A stretch of 64,000 nucleotides of DNA from Bosea sp. F3-2 (GTDB lineage: Bacteria; Pseudomonadota; Alphaproteobacteria; Rhizobiales; Beijerinckiaceae), in contig NZ_CP042331.1 in assembly GCF_008253865.1 (NCBI RefSeq), forward strand, positions 2,046,001 to 2,110,000, given 5' to 3'. Below the pieces are notes generated by a model. The model saw nothing but the letters and a program-made list of their open reading frames with translations, was not told where the DNA came from and made no database searches. Shown here piece after piece: positions 34,916-44,284 of this stretch (position 1 is its first letter; each line of letters opens with the position of its first letter). The position numbers and the translations under genes were made by a program.

Positions 34916-36674
34916 GCCTGTAGGCCATCCGGACACCGCCCCAGTGGCGCCCCCGCACCCGCAACGGCGCGTTGATCTCGCTCAGCGCCTCGCTGCGCCC
35001 GTTCCCGAAGTCATGCTGGCAGAGCTGGACCAGGAACGGACGCACCGAACAGCTCGCGCTGATGCCGGAGCGGCTGTCGAGGATGCGCCGGTTGCAGGAA
35101 TGGACGGCGTTCCAGATCGGATCATGGTTGCGCTGCGGCTGCGACGTTCCGGCATGATGCACCGGCACGTAGCCATTGCGATCGCTCGGCACGGCGAAAA
35201 CCAGGCGCGGATCGCTGGCGAGCGTCCTTTCGAGCAAAGGCGGCAGGACGGCTTCCAGAGCCGGCAGGCTTGGGCTCAGATACTGGAGCGGTTCGCTCTC
35301 GGGAACTGGCGTGTAGTCCGCTTCGAACAGCTCCTCCTCCGCGACAAGCCCTTTCTCTATGGCGATTTCCATCGCCGCGGCGACCTCGCGAGCAAAGTCC
35401 TGGGCGCGCTCGATGAGCGGCCGATAGGAACGTTCGATGTCCTCGATCATCTGCGCCAGGGCGCCACTGCCGGCGACCGCATCCGCATCGAAGGCGAGGT
35501 GCAATCCATGCTCACTTTGCCCTGCCATCCGGCAGGGAAGCGGCGGCAGACCGTCGATGGTGAGTGTCCCTACGCCGCCGAACTGCACAGACTGCGTGTC
35601 GGCGAGAAGCGCACCGCCGCGGCCAACATCGACGATGCGGCTCGACAGATCGATGCCGCCGAGTTTCAGCTGGGCGCGGCGCGCGGTCGGAAAGCGATCG
35701 AAGCGCCGCCGGTCGGCGAAGGCGGAGTGCCGCAGGACCGGCTTGAAGCGCCGGAGCATGCGACCGACCAGTCGGCTGCCCTTCTCCGAAGCCCGGCGCG
35801 CCCGTTCGCTCTCGGCGACCGTGGCATGCGCGATCCGGTCGATCTCATCGGCGCGGCGTGCGACGTTTTCCACGAAAAGCGCCGCCTCGCGGGCATTGCG
35901 CGACAGCTCCGCCGTCGAAGCGGCCTGCTCCTGCGAAGCCTCGCTGATCATGCTCATGAGCGGGTTGACGTCCCGCACGATCTGCAAGGCCTCGTTGACG
36001 ATGCCGGTCGAGCTCTGGGCTGCGTGGGTGAGCCGGTCGACCCGGCTGCGGATATGCTCCACGGCCTCGCTCACCTCGATGGAGAGCGACTTGACCTCAT
36101 GGGCAACCACACCGAAGCCGCGGCCAGCCTCGCCCGCACGGGCCGCCTCGATTGCCGCGTTGAGCGCCAGCAGATTGGTCTGCCGGGCGATCTCCGCAAT
36201 GGAATCGACGATGCCGTGGATCTCGCCGGTCGCCGCGGCCAGCCCATCGAGCATCAAGGTGGCCTGACCGGCGCGCTCGACTGCGGTGTCGAGCCGATTG
36301 CGGACGCTCGCCATCGCGCTGTCGACCTGCTCGGCCGATTGGGAAACCTGTTGCGTCGCCGCCGCCAGGACCGAGGCGTTCTCGCTCGCAGCACCGACAG
36401 CCATGCGCATGCTGCCAGCGCTCTCCAGAATGGTGCGCGAACCGCTTTCGGAATCAGCCGATAGCTTCTCGACCTCGCCTAGCTCCTTGATGAGCCGATC
36501 CATCGCGAACAGGATATCGCGTTCGATGTCGTCCACTGCATCGCGGACGGAAAGGTCGCTGGGAGCGATCTGTGGGGCTGGGGCCTCTGCCGCCTCGACT
36601 GTCGTCGGCTCCGATGAAGCTTCGCCATTCGCTGGAGTTCGAGCGCTCAGCCAGCGTCGTATCCTGCCCTGCAT
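34911..36674 (-). CDS. Cytosolic methyl-accepting chemotaxis protein with a PilZ-like domain
   Basis: A 587-residue protein without a visible membrane segment. The signalling hairpin tip is EIARQTNLLALNAAIEAARA and GEAGRGFGVVAHEV (161-194), which contacts CheA/CheW. A PilZ-like domain follows (about 320-400) with RRFDR and a DVGRGG block; PilZ normally has Asp-x-Ser-x-x-Gly, so Gly replaces Ser. The C-terminal 150 residues (with NGYVPVHH and APLRVRGRHWGGVRMAY) match a conserved tail of alphaproteobacterial MCPs. This suggests a soluble receptor that may sense c-di-GMP, and it ends in a repeat-borne stop codon. Confidence 0.88.
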   Translation of the reverse strand: MQGRIRRWLSARTPANGEASSEPTTVEAAEAPAPQIAPSDLSVRDAVDDIERDILFAMDRLIKELGEVEKLSADSESGSRTILESAGSMRMAVGAASENASVLAAATQQVSQSAEQVDSAMASVRNRLDTAVERAGQATLMLDGLAAATGEIHGIVDSIAEIARQTNLLALNAAIEAARAGEAGRGFGVVAHEVKSLSIEVSEAVEHIRSRVDRLTHAAQSSTGIVNEALQIVRDVNPLMSMISEASQEQAASTAELSRNAREAALFVENVARRADEIDRIAHATVAESERARRASEKGSRLVGRMLRRFKPVLRHSAFADRRRFDRFPTARRAQLKLGGIDLSSRIVDVGRGGALLADTQSVQFGGVGTLTIDGLPPLPCRMAGQSEHGLHLAFDADAVAGSGALAQMIEDIERSYRPLIERAQDFAREVAAAMEIAIEKGLVAEEELFEADYTPVPESEPLQYLSPSLPALEAVLPPLLERTLASDPRLVFAVPSDRNGYVPVHHAGTSQPQRNHDPIWNAVHSCNRRILDSRSGISASCSVRPFLVQLCQHDFGNGRSEALSEINAPLRVRGRHWGGVRMAYRL

Positions 36675-36969
36675 CCCCAGCCCAGTCTCACCTAAGGTCA
36701 GCCTTGCATCCGGTTATGGGTGGCGACCGTTAACAAAAGCTTCCTCGGCGCCTGCACAGCGCCTGTGCTTCAGAAGCATTGGACCGCCTATCGACGGGTC
36801 TGTATGGCTTGGCCTTCCGCGTCGTACAGGCCCGAGCCATGGCTTCAAATTCGCCAGCGCGATCGGCGAGATCCTCGCCGACCTGGACCGTCGGCCAATC
36901 GCCTTTCGATCTGACGCCGTTCTCGCTTTCCCATTTCGCAGCCTAAACATCCCAGCAGGGTCGTTTCCC

Positions 36970-37887
36970 TTGGCCAGTGCAGCCGAAAACCGCCGCGGCA
37001 TCGTCTTCATGCTCGCGGCCATATCGCTCTTCGTCGTCAACGACACGCTGATGAAGCTGGCGCGCGAAACCTATCCCGCCGGGCAGGCGATCGCACTCAG
37101 AGCAGCCTTCGCGATCATCGTCGGTTTCGTGCTCGTTTTCGCCGCGCGCGAAAGCGACCGGCTCGCGATGGCCTTCCGGCCGCGCGTGCTGCTGCGCGGG
37201 ACGCTGGAGGCCTTCAGCGCGCTGACCTTCGGCTGGTCGCTCGGCCTGCTGCCGCTCGCCAACATCACCGCGATCAACATGGCCTCCCCGCTGCTGATCG
37301 TCGCGCTGGCGGTCGTGCTGGGGATTGAGCGGGTCGGCTGGCGACGGACGCTGGCGCTGACCATCGGCTTCACCGGCGTGCTCTTCGTGGTGAAGCCGGG
37401 CGCCACCTCCTTCAATTCTGCAGCGCTCGTCGCCCTGTTCAGCACCTTTCTCGTCGCCTGCCGGGATCTCGCGACCCGTACGATCGGCGATGATGTGCCC
37501 TCCACCGTGGTGTCGCTGACCACGACGGTCCTCGTCGGCATTGTCGCACTCGGCTATGGGCTGACCGAACAATGGCTGCCGGTCTGGCGGCTCGAGACCG
37601 TCTATGTCGCCCTGGCTGCCGTGCTGGTCACGGTCGGCACCTTCTTCATCATCAGCGCTTTCCGTCGCACCGATGTCGGCGTGATCTCGCAGTACCGCTA
37701 CGCCGTCATCGTCTTCGCGGCGCTGCTTGGCTATCTCGTCTGGGGCGATGTGCCCGATCTCTTCGCCTTCCTCGGCATCGGGCTGATCGTCGGCAGCGGG
37801 CTCTACACCATGCACCGGCAGCGTGTACGGCCGGATTCCCGGCTGAGGCTGGACCGCCGCTCCGATCCTTCGAAAGAGGCCGCCTGA
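36970..37887 (+). CDS. EamA/DMT family transporter
   Basis: About 305 residues with ten membrane helices in two EamA repeats. SLFVVNDTLMKLARETYPAG marks helix 1, RGTLEAFSALTFGWSLGLLP the first repeat, and VISQYRYAVIVFAALLGYLV the second. It is similar in plan to the DMT gene at 26684 but not closely related by eye. The start is uncertain: TTG at 36970 (before ASAAENRRG) or ATG at 37009; the long upstream open frame is antisense to the MCP gene. Substrate unknown. Confidence 0.87.
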   Translation: MASAAENRRGIVFMLAAISLFVVNDTLMKLARETYPAGQAIALRAAFAIIVGFVLVFAARESDRLAMAFRPRVLLRGTLEAFSALTFGWSLGLLPLANITAINMASPLLIVALAVVLGIERVGWRRTLALTIGFTGVLFVVKPGATSFNSAALVALFSTFLVACRDLATRTIGDDVPSTVVSLTTTVLVGIVALGYGLTEQWLPVWRLETVYVALAAVLVTVGTFFIISAFRRTDVGVISQYRYAVIVFAALLGYLVWGDVPDLFAFLGIGLIVGSGLYTMHRQRVRPDSRLRLDRRSDPSKEAA

Positions 37888-37938
37888 TGGTCGACGGGCC
37901 ATGAGGGCCCGTCTCAGGATTTCGGCGACAGTGCCGCT

Positions 37939-38805
37939 TTACGGTTCCAGACGGGCGATCAGGCTGGAGGTATCCCAGCGATTGCCGCCCATCTTCTGCA
38001 CCTCGGCATAGAACTGGTCGACGAGCGCGGTGACCGGCAACTGCGCGCCATTGCGGCGGGCCTCGTCGAGGACGATGCCGAGATCCTTGCGCATCCAGTC
38101 GACGGCAAAGCCGAAGTCGAACTTGTTCTGGTTCATCGTCTTGCCGCGGTTCTCCATCTGCCAGGAGCCGGCAGCCCCCTTGGAGATCACCTCCAGCATG
38201 GTCTCGACATCGAGCCCGGCGCGCTTGGCGAAGTGCACGCCTTCGGACAAGCCCTGGACCAGGCCGGCGATGCAGATCTGGTTGACCATCTTGGTGAGCT
38301 GACCGGAGCCGGCCGGGCCCATCAGACGGCACATGCGGGCGAAGCTCGCGATCACCGGCTCGACGCGGGCGTAGGTCTCGGGCTCGCCGCCGCACATCAC
38401 GGTCAGCACGCCGTTCTCGGCGCCTGCCTGACCGCCCGAGACGGGAGCGTCGATGAAACCGAATCCGCCCTGCTTCGACGCCTCGTAGAGCTCGCGCGCG
38501 ACATTCGCCGAGGCCGTGGTGTGGTCGACGAAGATCGCGCCCTTCTCCATGCCCGCAAAGGCGCCGTTTTCGCCGATCGTCACCGAGCGCAGATCGTCGT
38601 CATTGCCGACGCAGGCGAAGACGATCTCCTGGCCCTTCGCGGCATCGGCCGGGGTCGGCGCGGAGAGGCCGCCATGCTGAGCGACCCATCCTTGAGCCCT
38701 CGTCGGGTTGCGGTTGTAGACGGTGACCTCATGGCCCTTGGCCTTGAGATGGCCCGCCATGGGATATCCCATCACGCCGAGACCGATGAACGCGACTTTG
38801 GCCAT
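37939..38805 (-). CDS. NAD(P)-dependent beta-hydroxyacid dehydrogenase (GarR/MmsB-like)
   Basis: A 288-residue enzyme of the 3-hydroxyisobutyrate / 2-hydroxy-3-oxopropionate (tartronate semialdehyde) reductase family. The cofactor motif is FIGLGVMGYPMAGHL (about 5-19), YNRNPTR follows at the second strand, the substrate loop is DAPVSGGQAGAENGVLTVMC (about 119-138), and the catalytic Lys is in GSGQLTKMVNQI. It reduces small 3-oxo acids; which one is not set by the sequence. Confidence 0.92.
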   Translation of the reverse strand: MAKVAFIGLGVMGYPMAGHLKAKGHEVTVYNRNPTRAQGWVAQHGGLSAPTPADAAKGQEIVFACVGNDDDLRSVTIGENGAFAGMEKGAIFVDHTTASANVARELYEASKQGGFGFIDAPVSGGQAGAENGVLTVMCGGEPETYARVEPVIASFARMCRLMGPAGSGQLTKMVNQICIAGLVQGLSEGVHFAKRAGLDVETMLEVISKGAAGSWQMENRGKTMNQNKFDFGFAVDWMRKDLGIVLDEARRNGAQLPVTALVDQFYAEVQKMGGNRWDTSSLIARLEP

Positions 38806-38938
38806 GAGCAGCTCCCGCTCTTCCTGAAGACTGACACGCTTTAGCGCGCCGTTGCCCGGCCGGGAAGGCGGTTGCGTGCCAGCCGCCCATGCGGCTTTTT
38901 CCGTTGCGGCCGAGAGGCCGGCGGCTTAGCTCGGGTCC

Positions 38939-39691
38939 ATGACCATATCGAACGACGACGAACTGCAGGCGCTCAGCGAGATCGGCCGAATCGTGGCACG
39001 CGCGCTTGCCGCCATGGGCAAGGCGCTCGAGCCCGGCATGACGACGGTCGAGCTCGATACGATCGGGCGCGATTTCCTCGAACGGCACGGCGCACGCCCG
39101 GCCCCGGAACTCGCCTATGATTTCCCGGGCGCGACCTGCATCAGCGTCAATGAGGAGATCGCCCACGGCATCCCGGGCGAGCGGCGCATCCTGGCGGGCG
39201 ATCTCGTCAATATCGACGTCTCGGCGGAGAAGGACGGCTTCTTCGCCGATACCGGCGCCTCCTTCGCCGTGCCGCCAGTCAAGCCCAGGCTCGAGCGCCT
39301 CTGCCGCGACGGCCGGCGTGCGCTCTGGGCCGGCATCGGTCAGGTCGGCGCGGGCAAGCCTCTCGCCGGCATCGGCCAGGCTGTAGGGCGCTTCGCCGAC
39401 AAGCACGGCTATACGCTGGTGCGTAACCTGGCGAGCCACGGCGTTGGCCGCTTACTCCACGAGGAGCCGACGGAGATCGCGACCTGGCCCGACCGGCGCG
39501 AGCGCCGGACCATGACGAACGGACTCGTCTTCACCGTCGAGCCGTTCCTGTCGCTAGGCGCGGACTGGGCGGAACAAGGGGACGGCGATCGCTGGACGCT
39601 CTACAGCGAGCCTTGCGCGCCCACCGTCCAATACGAGCATACCGTCGTCGCGACCCCGCGCGGCGCCGTCGTCCTCACCCTACCGGGCTGA
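38939..39691 (+). CDS. map: Type I methionine aminopeptidase
   Basis: A 250-residue cytosolic metalloprotease that removes the initiator Met. The five metal ligands can be traced: Asp in LVNIDVSAEKDGFFADTGAS (two Asp), His in RNLASHGVGRLLHEEP, Glu in FTVEPFLSLG, and Glu in YEHTVVATPRGAVVLT. The substrate His is in EEIAHGIPGERR. It is shorter than, but colinear with, E. coli Map, and is probably one of several copies in the genome. Confidence 0.94.
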   Translation: MTISNDDELQALSEIGRIVARALAAMGKALEPGMTTVELDTIGRDFLERHGARPAPELAYDFPGATCISVNEEIAHGIPGERRILAGDLVNIDVSAEKDGFFADTGASFAVPPVKPRLERLCRDGRRALWAGIGQVGAGKPLAGIGQAVGRFADKHGYTLVRNLASHGVGRLLHEEPTEIATWPDRRERRTMTNGLVFTVEPFLSLGADWAEQGDGDRWTLYSEPCAPTVQYEHTVVATPRGAVVLTLPG

Positions 39692-39698
39692 GGTCGGC

Positions 39699-40415
39699 TC
39701 AGCGCAGCGCCATATGGCGGCTGAGCCTGATCTCGAGCCTGTCCCAGACGCGCCGGATGATCTCGACGAACACGAGATAGATCAGCGCTGCATAGAGATA
39801 GATCGACAGGTCGAAGGAGCGAGCGAAGGCCAGCCGCGTCGCCCCCATCAGATCGAACAGCGTGACCAGCGAGGCGATGGCGCTCGCTTTGATCATCACG
39901 ATCAGCTCGTTGCCGAGCGGGCGCAGCGCCAGGATCATCGCCTGCGGCATCACGACGAGGCGCAGCGTCGCCCAGCGATGCAGGCCGAGCGAGAGCGCCC
40001 CCTCGAACTGCCCGCGCGGGATCGACTGGATGGCGCCGCGCAGGATCTCGGCCTGATAGGCGGCCGTGTTGATCGTGAAGGTGAGGAGCGCGCAGTAGAA
40101 CGGATCGCGGAAGAACCACCACAGCCCGATGTCCTGCCAGAACACGCGAAACTGGCCGAGGCCGTAATAGACGAGGAAGAGCTGGCAGAGCAGCGGCGTG
40201 CCGCGGAAGAAGGTGGTGTAGCCACTGACAAGCCGCGCCGCCCAGCGCGGCCCGTAAAGCCTGGCGACGGCGAGCCCGAACGCCATCGCGAAGCCGAGCA
40301 GCACCGAGAAGATGACCAGCTCGACCGTGATCCAGAGGCCCGACGCCATCCGGCAGCCATAGTTCTGCAGGACTTCGCTGCCGAGGAACCAGCCGGGATA
40401 CTCGCACCAGTTCAT
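39699..40415 (-). CDS. Amino acid ABC transporter permease (HisM/ArtM-like)
   Basis: A 238-residue inner-membrane permease of the polar amino-acid uptake family. Five or six helices; TFFRGTPLLCQLFLVYYGLG is the N-terminal family motif, and EILRGAIQSIPRGQFEGALSLGLHR the EAA loop that contacts the ATPase. Its start overlaps the stop of the partner permease gene by 4 bp (ATGA), so it is translated in the same unit. Confidence 0.93.
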   Translation of the reverse strand: MNWCEYPGWFLGSEVLQNYGCRMASGLWITVELVIFSVLLGFAMAFGLAVARLYGPRWAARLVSGYTTFFRGTPLLCQLFLVYYGLGQFRVFWQDIGLWWFFRDPFYCALLTFTINTAAYQAEILRGAIQSIPRGQFEGALSLGLHRWATLRLVVMPQAMILALRPLGNELIVMIKASAIASLVTLFDLMGATRLAFARSFDLSIYLYAALIYLVFVEIIRRVWDRLEIRLSRHMALR

Positions 40416-41140
40416 CGCGTCGCGCCTCCGAAGGCGGCGAAGCCGCGATTGGCGCGTCGTTCCAACCCGTCGATCGTCCGGGCTGAGACCAGCGAGAAGA
40501 ACAGGTAGATCAGCATCGCCGCGCCGAAGAACAGGAACGGTTCCTTGGTCACGACATTGGCGCGGGTCGTGATGAACATGATGTCCGGCAGGGTGATGAC
40601 CGAGACCAGCGAGGTCTCCTTGAGCAGCACCATCCAGTTGTTGCCGAGGCCGGGCAGCGCCACGCGGATGAGCTGCGGCAGGACGACGAGGCGGAAGGCC
40701 TGCGCCTTGCTCAAGCCCAGCGCGGCGGCGGCCTCGCGCTGGCCCTTCTGGATCGAGTTCAGCGCGCCGACCCAGACCTCGCTGGAGAAGGCGGAGAGGA
40801 CGACCCCGAGCGCGACCATGCCGGCGACGAAGGGCGGCATGCTGAAGGAGCCCGGCAGGCCGAATTTCTGCCAGAGCTGCTGGAGCACGATCTGGATGCC
40901 GAAATAGATGATGTAGAGCGTGAGCAGCTCGGGCACGCCACGAAAGATCGTGGTGTAGAGCGTGGAGAGGCCGCGCAGCAGCGCATTGTCCGAGCGCTTG
41001 CCGAGCGCGACGAGCAGCCCCAGCGCAAGCCCGAAAGGCAGCGTCGCCAGCGCGATCGAAATGGTGACGGCGGCGCCCTGCAGCAGGGCCCAGCCCCAGC
41101 CTTCGGGGCCGAAGCCGAGCAGCGCGAATTTATCGAGCAT
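40412..41140 (-). CDS. Amino acid ABC transporter permease (HisQ/ArtQ-like)
   Basis: A 242-residue permease paired with the gene at 39699. The motif TIFRGVPELLTLYIIYFG is in the first half, and EVWVGALNSIQKGQREAAAA with LGLSKAQAFRLVVLPQ makes the EAA loop. It would form the heterodimeric membrane channel for a lysine/arginine/histidine-type system. It lies between the binding-protein gene and the second permease. Confidence 0.93.
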   Translation of the reverse strand: MLDKFALLGFGPEGWGWALLQGAAVTISIALATLPFGLALGLLVALGKRSDNALLRGLSTLYTTIFRGVPELLTLYIIYFGIQIVLQQLWQKFGLPGSFSMPPFVAGMVALGVVLSAFSSEVWVGALNSIQKGQREAAAALGLSKAQAFRLVVLPQLIRVALPGLGNNWMVLLKETSLVSVITLPDIMFITTRANVVTKEPFLFFGAAMLIYLFFSLVSARTIDGLERRANRGFAAFGGATR

Positions 41141-41214
41141 GGGGATGCCGAAACAGGAGAAGCTTATGCCCGCCGGCCCGACCGGGCCGGCGGAAACGGT
41201 TCAGGACAGCCGGC

Positions 41215-41988
41215 TCAATCGTACTTGAACCACTTGTCCTCAAGCTTCTTGTGCGAGCCGTCGGCCATGGTCTCGGCGATGGCCTTGCTGATCATCTCTT
41301 TCAGCTCGGTGTCCGACTTGCGCACGGCGCCGCCGACGCCGGGGCCGTGGATGGCGTCGTCGCGCTTCACCTCGGCGATCTTGCGGCAGCAATCCTTGCC
41401 CTTGCCGCGGAGGAAATCCGAAAGCGCGAGCGCGTCGGCGACGATATAGTCAAGACGGCCGTTGAGCAGGTCGAGATTCGCTTCCTCCTGAGTCGGATAG
41501 AGGCGGATGTCGGAATCCTTGTAGAACTTCTCGAGATAGTTGGCGTGGATGGTCGAGCCCTGCGTGCCGACCGACTTGCCCTTGAGCGCCGCCGGGGAGA
41601 TGTCGTCGGACTTGGTGCTCTTCGGCCCGATCGCCCAGATCGGCGTCTTACTGTAGACCGAGGTGAAATCGACCCGCTTCTTGCGCTCGTCGGTCGCGTT
41701 CATGCCGGCGAAGATGACGTCGTATTTGTTGGCGAGCAGCGCCGGAATGATGCCGTCCCAATCCTGCACCACCCAGGTGCATTTCACCTTCATCTTCTCG
41801 CAGAGCAGGTTGCCGTAATCGATCTCGAAGCCTTCGAGCTCCTTCTTGGCGTTCAGGTTGTTGTAGGGCGGATAGGCGCCTTCCGTGCCGATCCGAATCT
41901 CCTTCCACTCCTTGGCCTGGGCGAGAGCGCCTGTCGCACCAGCCAGCGTCAGCGCCGCAGCGGCGACGAAACGAACGAAACCCTTCAT
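41215..41988 (-). CDS. Amino acid ABC transporter substrate-binding protein (ArgT/HisJ-like)
   Basis: A 257-residue periplasmic binding protein (SBP_bac_3). The signal peptide ends near ATGALAQ, and the mature domain begins KEWKEIRIGTEGAYPPYNNL. Ligand-site marks are GFEIDYGNLLCEKMKVKC and the Asp in DWDGIIPALLANKYDVIFAG, then GTQGSTIHANYLE (the Thr-Gly-like binding loop). The ligand is probably a basic amino acid such as lysine, arginine or ornithine. It is first in the minus-strand operon with the two permeases; no ATPase gene is present. Confidence 0.93.
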   Translation of the reverse strand: MKGFVRFVAAAALTLAGATGALAQAKEWKEIRIGTEGAYPPYNNLNAKKELEGFEIDYGNLLCEKMKVKCTWVVQDWDGIIPALLANKYDVIFAGMNATDERKKRVDFTSVYSKTPIWAIGPKSTKSDDISPAALKGKSVGTQGSTIHANYLEKFYKDSDIRLYPTQEEANLDLLNGRLDYIVADALALSDFLRGKGKDCCRKIAEVKRDDAIHGPGVGGAVRKSDTELKEMISKAIAETMADGSHKKLEDKWFKYD

Positions 41989-42189
41989 GAGACCTCCCGC
42001 AGTTTCGGGGCCGCCGAGTTTACCTTGTCCCGGTCCGACCCCGCTGCGACAGATTGGGCGCAGTTTCGCCTCACCCGCAAGAGGGAGCCCCGCAGCTTTT
42101 GACGCCCTGCACCGCCCAAAGGGCCGGCAACCCGGTCAATACTGCCAAAGGAGAAGACAGGCCGGCGCAGGAACGCCGCGCAGGCCCCG

Positions 42190-43392
42190 CTAGCGGCGCG
42201 CGTCGATGACCGCGACGATCCAGATCGCGAGGCCGCCCAGCGCCAGCGCCGCGCCGACCCAGCCGGTTGAGGTCCATCCGTAGCCGGCGGCGATCGCCAT
42301 GCCGCCGAGCCAGGGGCCGAGCGCATTGGCCGTGTTGAAGGCGCTGTGATTCAGCGCAGCGGCGAGCGTCTGCGCGTCTTCGGCAACGTCCATCAGGCGC
42401 GTCTGCAGCATGGCGCCAAGGCCGCCGCCGCTGCCGATCATGAAGACGACCAGCGAGACCGCCCAGATGTTGCCGGCAGCGAAGGGGAAGGCCGCGAGCC
42501 AGAAGGCGCTCCACAGCAGAAGGCCCGCAGTGGCCGGAACCAGCGCCCGATCGGCGGCCCAGCCGGCGAAGAGCGTGCCGAATGTCAGCCCAAGGCCGAA
42601 GACGGCGAGCACGATCGGTACCAGCGCCGGCGAAGCACCGGTCACTGCCATCAGGGTCGAGGCCAAATAGGCGTAGACCGCAAAGAGCCCGCCGAAGCCG
42701 ATCGCGCCGGTGGCGAGCGTCAGCCAGACCTGTCGGCGCTTCAGCGCGCCGAGTTCGCGCAGCGGGCTCGCGCCCGGTTGGACCTTGTCGCGTGGCGCGT
42801 AGAGCGCAATCAGCAGGACCGTCAGCAGGGCCAGGCCCGCGACGATGGCGAAGCCCGACCGCCATCCCAAGACCTGCCCCATCCAACTCGCGGCCGGAAC
42901 GCCGAGGATCGTCGCGATCGTCAAGCCGAGCATGACCCGCGCGACCGATTGCGCGCGCCGATTCGGCGGCGAGAGTGAGGCCGCGACCAATGCCGCCACC
43001 CCGAAATAGGCGCCATGCGGCAGGCCACTGAGGAAGCGGAAGGCCAGCATCCAGTGATAATTCGGCGCCAGCGCGCTCAGGCCGTTGCCGATGGCGAAGA
43101 CGGTCATCAGCCCGATCAGCAGCGTGCGGCGCGGAACCCGCGCCGCCAGCACGGCGATCAGCGGCGCACCGACCACGACACCGAGCGCATAGATGCTGAT
43201 GACATGCCCCGCCGTGGGCTCATCAATGCCGAGGCCTGCCGAAAAATAGGGCAACAGACTCATCGCAGCGAATTCGGTCGTGCCGATCGCGAATCCGCCC
43301 ATGGCGAGCGCGAACAGCACCAGCCCGACCGGCGTCGAGCGAAGGGCGGACGTGCCTGCGTTCAGGCTGCGGTCGTGCGCGGCGAAGCTCAT
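42190..43392 (-). CDS. MFS transporter (DHA1-like sugar/drug efflux type)
   Basis: A 400-residue permease with twelve helices. ALAMGGFAIGTTEFAAMSLLP (helix 1, about 23-43; given in part as GGFAIGTTEFAAMSL) is the typical AraJ/YdhP-type opening, followed by PTAGHVISIYALGVVVGAPL and LSGLPHGAYFGVAALVAASL. Such proteins export arabinose, purines, drugs or arsenate-like compounds. The start at 43392 (MSFAAHDRS) is preferred over a far upstream in-frame ATG. The next gene upstream, at 43572, is divergent. Confidence 0.88.
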   Translation of the reverse strand: MSFAAHDRSLNAGTSALRSTPVGLVLFALAMGGFAIGTTEFAAMSLLPYFSAGLGIDEPTAGHVISIYALGVVVGAPLIAVLAARVPRRTLLIGLMTVFAIGNGLSALAPNYHWMLAFRFLSGLPHGAYFGVAALVAASLSPPNRRAQSVARVMLGLTIATILGVPAASWMGQVLGWRSGFAIVAGLALLTVLLIALYAPRDKVQPGASPLRELGALKRRQVWLTLATGAIGFGGLFAVYAYLASTLMAVTGASPALVPIVLAVFGLGLTFGTLFAGWAADRALVPATAGLLLWSAFWLAAFPFAAGNIWAVSLVVFMIGSGGGLGAMLQTRLMDVAEDAQTLAAALNHSAFNTANALGPWLGGMAIAAGYGWTSTGWVGAALALGGLAIWIVAVIDARR

Positions 43393-43571
43393 GGATGGCT
43401 TTCGATGGGATGGCGACGCTATGCTGCGCCGCAACATGAAATAGCCATTCCACGAACGCCACAACAGCGGAATAAACGACGGCAGCGCATGCGCAGCGAG
43501 CATGTCGACCTGCCCGATGCACATCGGTCGGATAGAGTTATAAGGCGGGCTCAGACACAGGTGAGAGCAAC

Positions 43572-44246
43572 GTGATTCCCTGGACAGTTCTCGACAGCAC
43601 GCCCCTGCCCGACGGCAGCGGAGAGCTGCGCCTGAAGCAGCGGGGCAGCGAATTCTCGATCATGCTCGGCAGCAACGAGCTGATGAACAGCCGTCTCAGC
43701 GGCTCGGAAGAGGCGTTGGCGAAGCTGGTCTGCGAGCGGTTGGGCCAGCGTCCCCGGATCAGAATGCTGATCGGCGGGCTTGGGATGGGCTTCACGCTGC
43801 GGGCCGCCCTCACCCATCTGCCGCCCGACGCAGAGGTCGAGGTGGCCGAACTGATACCGGCCGTCGTCGGCTGGGCGCGCGGGCCGATGGCCGCGGTCTT
43901 CGCCGGCTGCCTGGACGATCCGCGCGTGCAGTTGACCGTCGCCGACGTGGCCGGCGTCATCGCCAAAGCCAAGGGCCGCTATGACGCCATCCTGCTCGAT
44001 GTCGACAACGGGCCGGAAGGGCTGACCGTCGCCGGGAACGACCGCCTGTACGGCGCCGAGGGTCTGCATGTCGCCAAGGAGGCGCTGCGGCCGGGCGGCA
44101 TTCTCGCAGTCTGGTCGTCAGGGCCGGATCACGGCTTCACCCGACGGCTGCGCAACGCCGACTTCGCCACCGAGGAGGTCACGGCGCGCGCCCGCCGGAC
44201 GGGCGGCGGGGCGCGGCATGTGATCTGGCTGGCGGCGCGGCGCTAA
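43572..44246 (+). CDS. Spermidine-synthase-like methyltransferase-fold protein
   Basis: A 224-residue protein (GTG start) of the polyamine-synthase/SAM-methyltransferase fold. LIGGLGMGFTLRAAL (about 64-78) is the nucleotide loop, AELIPAVVGWA holds the acidic residue at the strand-2 end, and DAILLDVDNGPEGLT (about 138-152) is the active-site strand. Classical spermidine synthases have an Asp-x-x-Asp at this last site; here the sequence is Asp-Val-Asp-Asn, so aminopropyl transfer is doubtful. An agmatinase gene lies nearby on the opposite strand. Confidence 0.82.
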   Translation: MIPWTVLDSTPLPDGSGELRLKQRGSEFSIMLGSNELMNSRLSGSEEALAKLVCERLGQRPRIRMLIGGLGMGFTLRAALTHLPPDAEVEVAELIPAVVGWARGPMAAVFAGCLDDPRVQLTVADVAGVIAKAKGRYDAILLDVDNGPEGLTVAGNDRLYGAEGLHVAKEALRPGGILAVWSSGPDHGFTRRLRNADFATEEVTARARRTGGGARHVIWLAARR

Positions 44247-44284
44247 GGCATTGCCAAGAGGCGACCGGGGTGCCGGCCGCCACC

